Shown: positions 59,091 through 64,000 of the stretch, piece by piece
How the letters are laid out: each line of letters begins with the position of its first letter
Position numbering within the stretch: the first letter of the stretch is position 1
From: Roseiflexus castenholzii DSM 13941
GTDB lineage: Bacteria; Chloroflexota; Chloroflexia; Chloroflexales; Roseiflexaceae
Assembly: GCF_000017805.1 (NCBI RefSeq)
Contig: NC_009767.1
Location: 5,001,001 to 5,065,000, forward strand
Reading direction: 5' to 3'
DNA length: 64,000 bases
Notes under the pieces: model-generated
Database searches by the model: none
Told to the model about the DNA's origin: nothing
The model's input: only the letters and a program-made list of their open reading frames with translations
Made by a program: the position numbers and the translations under genes

Positions 59091-61253
59091 ATGAGCGATG
59101 AGGTGCAGACTACCATGGCTGGCGATGCAGCAGTACAACCGCTGTTCGATATGTTCCCCCCCGCCACCTACGACGAATGGCGCGCAGCGGCGGAAAAGAC
59201 GCTCAAGGGCGCGCCGTTCGAGAAGCGACTGATCACCCGCACCTACGAGCAGATCAGCCTTCAGCCGATCTACAATGCCGAAGATATTGCATCTTTACCG
59301 CACATCACCTCGCTCCCCGGCTTTGCGCCATTCGTGCGCAGCACGCGGACGCTGGGCTACGTCATTGGGCGCTGGGAGGTGTGTCAGGAATTGCCCTACC
59401 CCACGCCGCGTGAAGTCAATCAGGCGGCGCATGATGACCTGCCGCGCGGGTTGACGGCAATCAATGTGCCGCTCGACCGGGCGACACTTCATGGTCTCGA
59501 TCCCGATGCTGCACCGGTGGAATGGATCGGCGCTGGCGGCATGTCGCTTGCCAGTGTCGAGGATGCCGCGACGCTGTGTGATGGCATGGCGCTCGACCGC
59601 ACGCCGTTGCTCGTTGCTGCCGGCGCCGATGCGCTGCCGGTTGCGACGCTGATCCTCGCCGCTGCGGAACGGTACGGTATTGCGCACGATCAGGTGCAGG
59701 GGTGCATTGGCGCCGATCCGCTTGGCGCGCTGGCGATGTTTGGGACGTTGCCGCTGTTGCTGGAGCGTTGCTACGATGCAATGGCGCGCTGGACGGCATG
59801 GGCGCAAACCCACGCGCCACGCCTGCGGACGATTATGGTAGCGACTCATGGGTACCACAATGGCGGCGCGACGGTGGTGCAGGACCTGGCGTGCGCGCTG
59901 GCGACCGGGGTGGCGTATCTGCGCGCGATGCAGGAGCGCGGGCTTGATATCGATGGTGTTGCGCCGCGGATGCAGTTTGCCTTCTCGATCGGGTCACAGT
60001 TCTTTATGGAAATTGCCCGCCTGCGCGCAGCACGCATGCTGTGGGCGCGCGTCGTGGCGGCATTCGGCGGCAATGACGAGTCGCAAAAGATGCGCATTCA
60101 CGGGCGCACATCTGCCTGGACGAAGGCGCGGTTTGATGCCTACAACAATATGCTGCGCGCCACCGGCGAGGCGATGGCAGGCGTGATGGGCGGCGTTGAT
60201 AGCCTGCACGTCAGCCATTTCGACGAGGCGCTGGGACTGCCTGACGAGTTTTCCCGTCGGATTGCGCGCAATGTGCAGATTATTCTCCAAGAGGAGTGCA
60301 ATTTCATTCGCTTGATCGACCCACCCGGCGGTTCCTGGGCGATTGAGTCGCTGACCGATCAGGTGGCGCAGAAGGCGTGGGCACTGTTCCAGGAGATCGA
60401 GCGCCGGGGCGGTATGGCTGATGCGCTGGCTGCCGGGTTTCCACAATCTGCAATTGCGGCAACGCGCAACGAGCGTTTCTCTGCCATCGCACAGCGCCGC
60501 GAGGTGATCATCGGCGTGAACATGTACCCCAACCTGAAGGAAAAGCCGCTGACGGTGCGACCGGTAGACCACGCCGCCGTGCAGGCGGAACGCGCCGCTG
60601 ATGTGCGACGTGTGCGTCAGATGCGCGACTCGCAGGCGTGCCAGGATGCGCTCGATGCGCTGGTGAGTGCGCCGCAGGATCGCCTGGTGGAACTGGCGCT
60701 GGCGGCAGCGCGCACAGGCGCAACCCTCGGCGATCTCGCAGCGGCGCTGGCATCAGGCGACACCACCGGTCCAACCATCGAGTCGATCCCTGCACATCGT
60801 GCAGCGGAACAGTTCGAAACGTTGCGCATGGCAGCGGATGCGTATGCTGCGCGCACTGGCGCGCGCCCGAAGGTCTTCCTTGCCAATATGGGACCGATTC
60901 CGCAGCACAAGGCGCGCGCCGATTTTTCAACCGGCTTCTTCGAGGCAGGCGGCTTCGAGGTGATTGGCAACGATGGCTTCACCACAGTCGAAGAGGCAGC
61001 GCAGGCGGCGCTGGCGTCGGGAGCGGGCATTGTCACGATCTGTTCGACCGACGACACCTACCCGGAGATTGTGCCGCCGCTGACAAACCTGATAAAATCG
61101 AATCGTCCAGATATGACTGTGGTGCTGGCAGGGTATCCTGCCGATCAGGTCGAAGCCCATCGGGCGGCCGGGGTCGATGAGTTTATTCATCTTCGAGCGA
61201 ACTGTTACGAGACCCTGGTGCGGTTGCAGCAGTTGAAAGGAGTTGTCGCGTGA
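59091..61253 (+). CDS. mutA: methylmalonyl-CoA mutase small subunit
   Basis: A 720-aa subunit of the heterodimeric B12 enzyme. It keeps the MutA-type fold (N-terminal TIM barrel: FDMFPPATYDEWRAAAEKTLKG, then FAFSIGSQFFMEIARLRAARMLW near residue 300) and a C-terminal cobalamin-domain relic, but lacks the DxHxxG motif that binds cobalt, as expected for the non-catalytic subunit. ATG with GCGAGGAG upstream. The next gene's GTG overlaps its stop codon. Together with MutB it interconverts methylmalonyl-CoA and succinyl-CoA, a step of propionate metabolism and of the 3-hydroxypropionate bicycle. Confidence 0.93.
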   Translation: MSDEVQTTMAGDAAVQPLFDMFPPATYDEWRAAAEKTLKGAPFEKRLITRTYEQISLQPIYNAEDIASLPHITSLPGFAPFVRSTRTLGYVIGRWEVCQELPYPTPREVNQAAHDDLPRGLTAINVPLDRATLHGLDPDAAPVEWIGAGGMSLASVEDAATLCDGMALDRTPLLVAAGADALPVATLILAAAERYGIAHDQVQGCIGADPLGALAMFGTLPLLLERCYDAMARWTAWAQTHAPRLRTIMVATHGYHNGGATVVQDLACALATGVAYLRAMQERGLDIDGVAPRMQFAFSIGSQFFMEIARLRAARMLWARVVAAFGGNDESQKMRIHGRTSAWTKARFDAYNNMLRATGEAMAGVMGGVDSLHVSHFDEALGLPDEFSRRIARNVQIILQEECNFIRLIDPPGGSWAIESLTDQVAQKAWALFQEIERRGGMADALAAGFPQSAIAATRNERFSAIAQRREVIIGVNMYPNLKEKPLTVRPVDHAAVQAERAADVRRVRQMRDSQACQDALDALVSAPQDRLVELALAAARTGATLGDLAAALASGDTTGPTIESIPAHRAAEQFETLRMAADAYAARTGARPKVFLANMGPIPQHKARADFSTGFFEAGGFEVIGNDGFTTVEEAAQAALASGAGIVTICSTDDTYPEIVPPLTNLIKSNRPDMTVVLAGYPADQVEAHRAAGVDEFIHLRANCYETLVRLQQLKGVVA

Positions 61254-63472
61254 AAACCCCGGATTTTACGACGCTTCCCTATCGTGATGGCGCCGCCGCT
61301 CCGACGCTGGCGCAGTGGCGCGAGCGCGCCGAACGCGAGGCGGGCAAACCGCTCGATGCACTGGTCTGGCGCACGATGGAGCAGATTGATGTGCGCCCTC
61401 TGTATACCGCCGACGATATTGCCGGGCTGGAACACCTGCGCTTCACTGCCGGCATCCCACCATATTTGCGTGGTCCCTACCCTACCATGTATGTGACTCA
61501 ACCCTGGACGATCCGCCAGTACGCCGGCTTTTCGACCGCTGAGGCGAGCAATGCGTTCTACCGGCGCAATCTGGCAGCCGGGCAGAAGGGTCTGTCGGTC
61601 GCCTTCGACCTGGCCACGCACCGCGGCTACGACTCCGATCACCCGCGGGTGGTCGGCGATGTAGGCAAGGCGGGTGTCGCAATCGACTCGGTGCTCGACA
61701 TGAAGATTCTGTTCGATGGCATCCCGCTCGATCAGATGTCGGTGTCGATGACGATGAACGGTGCCGTCATTCCGGTGATGGCGTTCTACATCGTCGCCGC
61801 CGAAGAGCAGGGGGTGCGCCAGGAGCAACTGACCGGCACGATTCAGAACGACATCCTCAAGGAATACATGGTGCGCAATACCTACATCTATCCGCCTGAA
61901 CCGTCAATGCGCATCATTGCCGATATTTTCGCCTACACGGCAAAGCACATGCCGAAGTTCAACAGCATCAGCATTTCCGGCTACCATATGCAAGAGGCGG
62001 GCGCAACCGCCGACCTGGAATTGGGGTACACGCTGGCAGACGGGCTGGAGTATGTGCGCGCCGGGTTGAAAGCCGGGTTATCTATCGATGCCTTCGCACC
62101 GCGCATTTCGTTCTTCTGGGCGATCGGCATGAATTACTTCATGGAGATTGCCAAGATGCGCGCCGCGCGCCTGCTGTGGGCGAAGATTATCAAGCAGTTC
62201 GACCCCAAAGATGTTCGCTCGATGGCGCTGCGCACACACTGTCAGACGTCGGGCTGGAGCCTGACCGAGCAGGACCCGTTCAACAATGTGGCGCGCACCT
62301 GTATCGAGGCAATGGCTGCCGCACTGGGGCATACGCAGTCGCTCCATACGAATTCGCTCGACGAAGCGATTGCGCTGCCGACCGATTTCTCGGCGCGGAT
62401 TGCGCGCAATACGCAACTCTATCTCCAGGAAGAGACCGGCATCTGCAAGATCGTCGATCCGTGGGGCGGCGCGTACTACCTCGAGTGGCTGACCGATGCG
62501 CTGGCGCGGCGCGCCTGGGCGCACATCCAGGAAGTCGAGGAACTAGGTGGCATGGCGAAAGCCATCGAAGCCGGGGTGCCGAAACTGCGTATCGAGGAAG
62601 CGGCGGCGCGGCGTCAGGCGCATATCGACTCCGGGCGCGAGACGATCGTCGGGGTCAATAAGTATCGCCTGCCCTACGAAGCGCCGATTGAAATCCTGGA
62701 AGTGGACAACACGGCGGTGCGCCAGGCGCAGATCGAGCGGTTGAAGAAACTGCGCGCCGAACGCGATGAGGCGCGCACGCAGGCGGCGCTCGATGCGCTG
62801 ACCCGCGTGGCAGCCACCGGCGAAGGCAACCTGTTGGAAGCGGCGGTTGAAGCAGCGCGAGCGCGCGCGACGCTGGGAGAGATTTCAATGGCAATGGAAA
62901 AGGTCTTTGGGCGCTATAAAGCGACTATCCGCGCAGTGTCGGGGGTGTACGGCAGCGAGTTCAGCGATGTCGAGCAGATCCATCATGTGCGCGCGCTGGC
63001 GGATGCATTCGCTGCGCGCGAAGGGCGCCGTCCGCGTATTCTGGTGGCTAAAATCGGGCAGGACGGGCACGACCGCGGCGCCAAGGTGGTGGCGACGGCG
63101 TTCGCCGACCTCGGCTTCGATGTGGATATCGGTTCACTGTTCCAGACGCCGGACGAGGTGGCGCGGCAGGCGGTCGAAAACGATGTCCATGTGGTTGGCA
63201 TCAGTTCGCTGGCAGCCGGGCACAAGACGCTGCTGCCGCAACTGGTCGAAGAACTGCGCAAACTGGGACGCGACGACATTCTGGTGGTGATCGGCGGTGT
63301 TATTCCGGCGCAGGATTACGAGTTCCTGCGTGAGCACGGTGCAGCCATGATCTTCGGTCCCGGTACGATCATTCCCGTGGCGGCGGAGAAATTGCTCCTG
63401 GAGTTGCAGCGACGATTGCACGGTGATGGCGTCGAGACCGGTCCGACAGTTCAAACACGGGACGCAGCATGA
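61250..63472 (+). CDS. mutB: methylmalonyl-CoA mutase large (catalytic) subunit
   Basis: A 740-aa catalytic subunit. Substrate-site residues are visible: YPTMYVTQPWTIRQYAGFS (about residues 79-97, Tyr and Arg) and SISGYHMQEAGA (His near 246). The B12-binding motif GQDGHDRG (about 601-608) supplies the lower cobalt ligand His. GTG start overlaps the mutA stop codon in GTGA, so the subunits are made in step. Catalysis needs adenosylcobalamin. The downstream meaB overlaps by ATGA, completing a three-gene unit. Confidence 0.96.
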   Translation: MKTPDFTTLPYRDGAAAPTLAQWRERAEREAGKPLDALVWRTMEQIDVRPLYTADDIAGLEHLRFTAGIPPYLRGPYPTMYVTQPWTIRQYAGFSTAEASNAFYRRNLAAGQKGLSVAFDLATHRGYDSDHPRVVGDVGKAGVAIDSVLDMKILFDGIPLDQMSVSMTMNGAVIPVMAFYIVAAEEQGVRQEQLTGTIQNDILKEYMVRNTYIYPPEPSMRIIADIFAYTAKHMPKFNSISISGYHMQEAGATADLELGYTLADGLEYVRAGLKAGLSIDAFAPRISFFWAIGMNYFMEIAKMRAARLLWAKIIKQFDPKDVRSMALRTHCQTSGWSLTEQDPFNNVARTCIEAMAAALGHTQSLHTNSLDEAIALPTDFSARIARNTQLYLQEETGICKIVDPWGGAYYLEWLTDALARRAWAHIQEVEELGGMAKAIEAGVPKLRIEEAAARRQAHIDSGRETIVGVNKYRLPYEAPIEILEVDNTAVRQAQIERLKKLRAERDEARTQAALDALTRVAATGEGNLLEAAVEAARARATLGEISMAMEKVFGRYKATIRAVSGVYGSEFSDVEQIHHVRALADAFAAREGRRPRILVAKIGQDGHDRGAKVVATAFADLGFDVDIGSLFQTPDEVARQAVENDVHVVGISSLAAGHKTLLPQLVEELRKLGRDDILVVIGGVIPAQDYEFLREHGAAMIFGPGTIIPVAAEKLLLELQRRLHGDGVETGPTVQTRDAA

Positions 63473-64000
63473 GTAACGGGCAACACTCTGCTTCCTCAGA
63501 AGCGATGCCGTTTGGTCTTTCGGTGGTGGAAGGGGTGACCGGCGGGCACGACGGGTTGCCGGGTCAGCAGGTGCATGCGCTGGCAGCGCCGCCGTCCCCC
63601 CGCCGTCGCTTGCTGACGCTCGATGAGTATGTGGCTGGCGTGCGCGGCGGCGACCGGTCGATCCTGGCGCGCGCCATTACGCTGATCGAGAGCAACGCTC
63701 CGGCGCATATGGCGCTGGCGCAGGAAGTGTTGCGCGCGCTGCTGCCGTATACCGGCGGTGCGCTGCGCGTCGGCATCACCGGAGTGCCTGGCGTTGGCAA
63801 GAGCACGTTCATCGAGGCGCTCGGCATGATGCTCTGCGAACGCGGGCATCGCGTGGCAGTGCTGGCGGTCGATCCGTCCAGCAGCATCTCGCGCGGTAGC
63901 ATCCTTGGCGACAAAACGCGCATGGAGCGTCTGTCGCGCCACCCCAATGCCTACATTCGTCCATCGCCAACGGGCGGCAGCCTCGGCGGTGTGGCGCGCA
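63469..64000 (+). CDS. meaB: MeaB/ArgK-type GTPase, cut by the window end
   Basis: The first 177 residues of a G3E-type GTPase that guards methylmalonyl-CoA mutase from inactivation and gates cobalamin loading. The P-loop GVPGVGKST (about residues 105-113) is followed by AVDPSSSISRGSILGDKTRM (in pieces, about 138) and AYIRPSPTGG, the MeaB switch and base-binding segments. A longer than usual N-terminal tail (about 35 residues before LLTLDEYVAGV) is present. ATG overlaps the mutB stop codon. The remainder lies beyond position 64000. Confidence 0.93.
   Translation, partial: MSNGQHSASSEAMPFGLSVVEGVTGGHDGLPGQQVHALAAPPSPRRRLLTLDEYVAGVRGGDRSILARAITLIESNAPAHMALAQEVLRALLPYTGGALRVGITGVPGVGKSTFIEALGMMLCERGHRVAVLAVDPSSSISRGSILGDKTRMERLSRHPNAYIRPSPTGGSLGGVAR

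Overview
This is a GC-rich bacterial chromosome segment. The gene styles suggest a filamentous Chloroflexota bacterium of the Roseiflexus/Chloroflexus type. Pointers are stand-alone STAS and GAF/GGDEF proteins, an Uma2 protein with a long charged tail, a BtpA-family protein, many dispersed palindromic repeats, and a mutA-mutB-meaB cluster of the kind used with the 3-hydroxypropionate bicycle. The genus is an inference; there is no rRNA gene to settle it. Promoters are mostly sigma70-like and several are near-perfect (TTGACA-17-TATAAT).

Layout. 0.3-16 kb is housekeeping: a receiver-only response regulator; a five-gene minus-strand operon (amidohydrolase, TPR/zinc-ribbon membrane protein, chorismate synthase aroC, acetoacetyl-CoA synthetase, small P-loop kinase); a triple-GAF diguanylate cyclase; a class A penicillin-binding protein; an HExxH peptidase; mutM; two membrane proteins; and tRNA-Arg(CCU) with its own promoter and terminator. 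16.4-18.8 kb is a decayed zone: a frameshifted IS1182-type transposase remnant, a two-repeat CRISPR-like relic, one small possible gene and a MITE-like element.

18.8-38.7 kb is an accessory catabolic island. It has two peptide-type ABC importers (each a binding protein plus two permeases, no ATPase), a GntR/FCD regulator coupled to a class III aminotransferase, two enolase-superfamily enzymes, a two-lobed ferritin-like protein, two neutral-ceramidase-like proteins that both lack the family's motif serine, an SDR, a DoeB-like zinc deacylase and a second GntR regulator. Three promoters in the island carry palindromes at or just after the start of transcription, and one palindrome family (GYATAYYYGTATGC) recurs at both divergent promoters flanking the first GntR gene. 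I infer import and stepwise breakdown of an amide- or ester-linked polar compound; the substrate cannot be read from the sequence.

39-45.4 kb holds a repeat protein, a STAS pair and a FAD oxidoreductase. The upstream STAS/HAMP sensor gene is broken twice: by a complete 1118-bp insertion sequence (15-bp perfect inverted repeats, 5-bp duplication) and by a 147-bp MITE (3-bp duplication). Removing both with one target copy each restores one open frame of 427 codons. The same MITE family occurs five times in the window; the cleanest copies have TAA duplications, and one copy sits between a binding-protein stop codon and its permease gene.

45.4-58.7 kb carries a NERD-domain protein, a GH13 glucosidase, a DUF4139-like protein, a GT39-like membrane protein, a 54-aa protein with a strong promoter, an Uma2 protein, BtpA, an SDR and moaC, interspersed with two unusual tandem-repeat tracts (14-bp and about 75-bp periods). 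58.7-64 kb has tRNA-Gly(GCC) and then the translationally coupled mutA-mutB-meaB cluster, cut by the window end.
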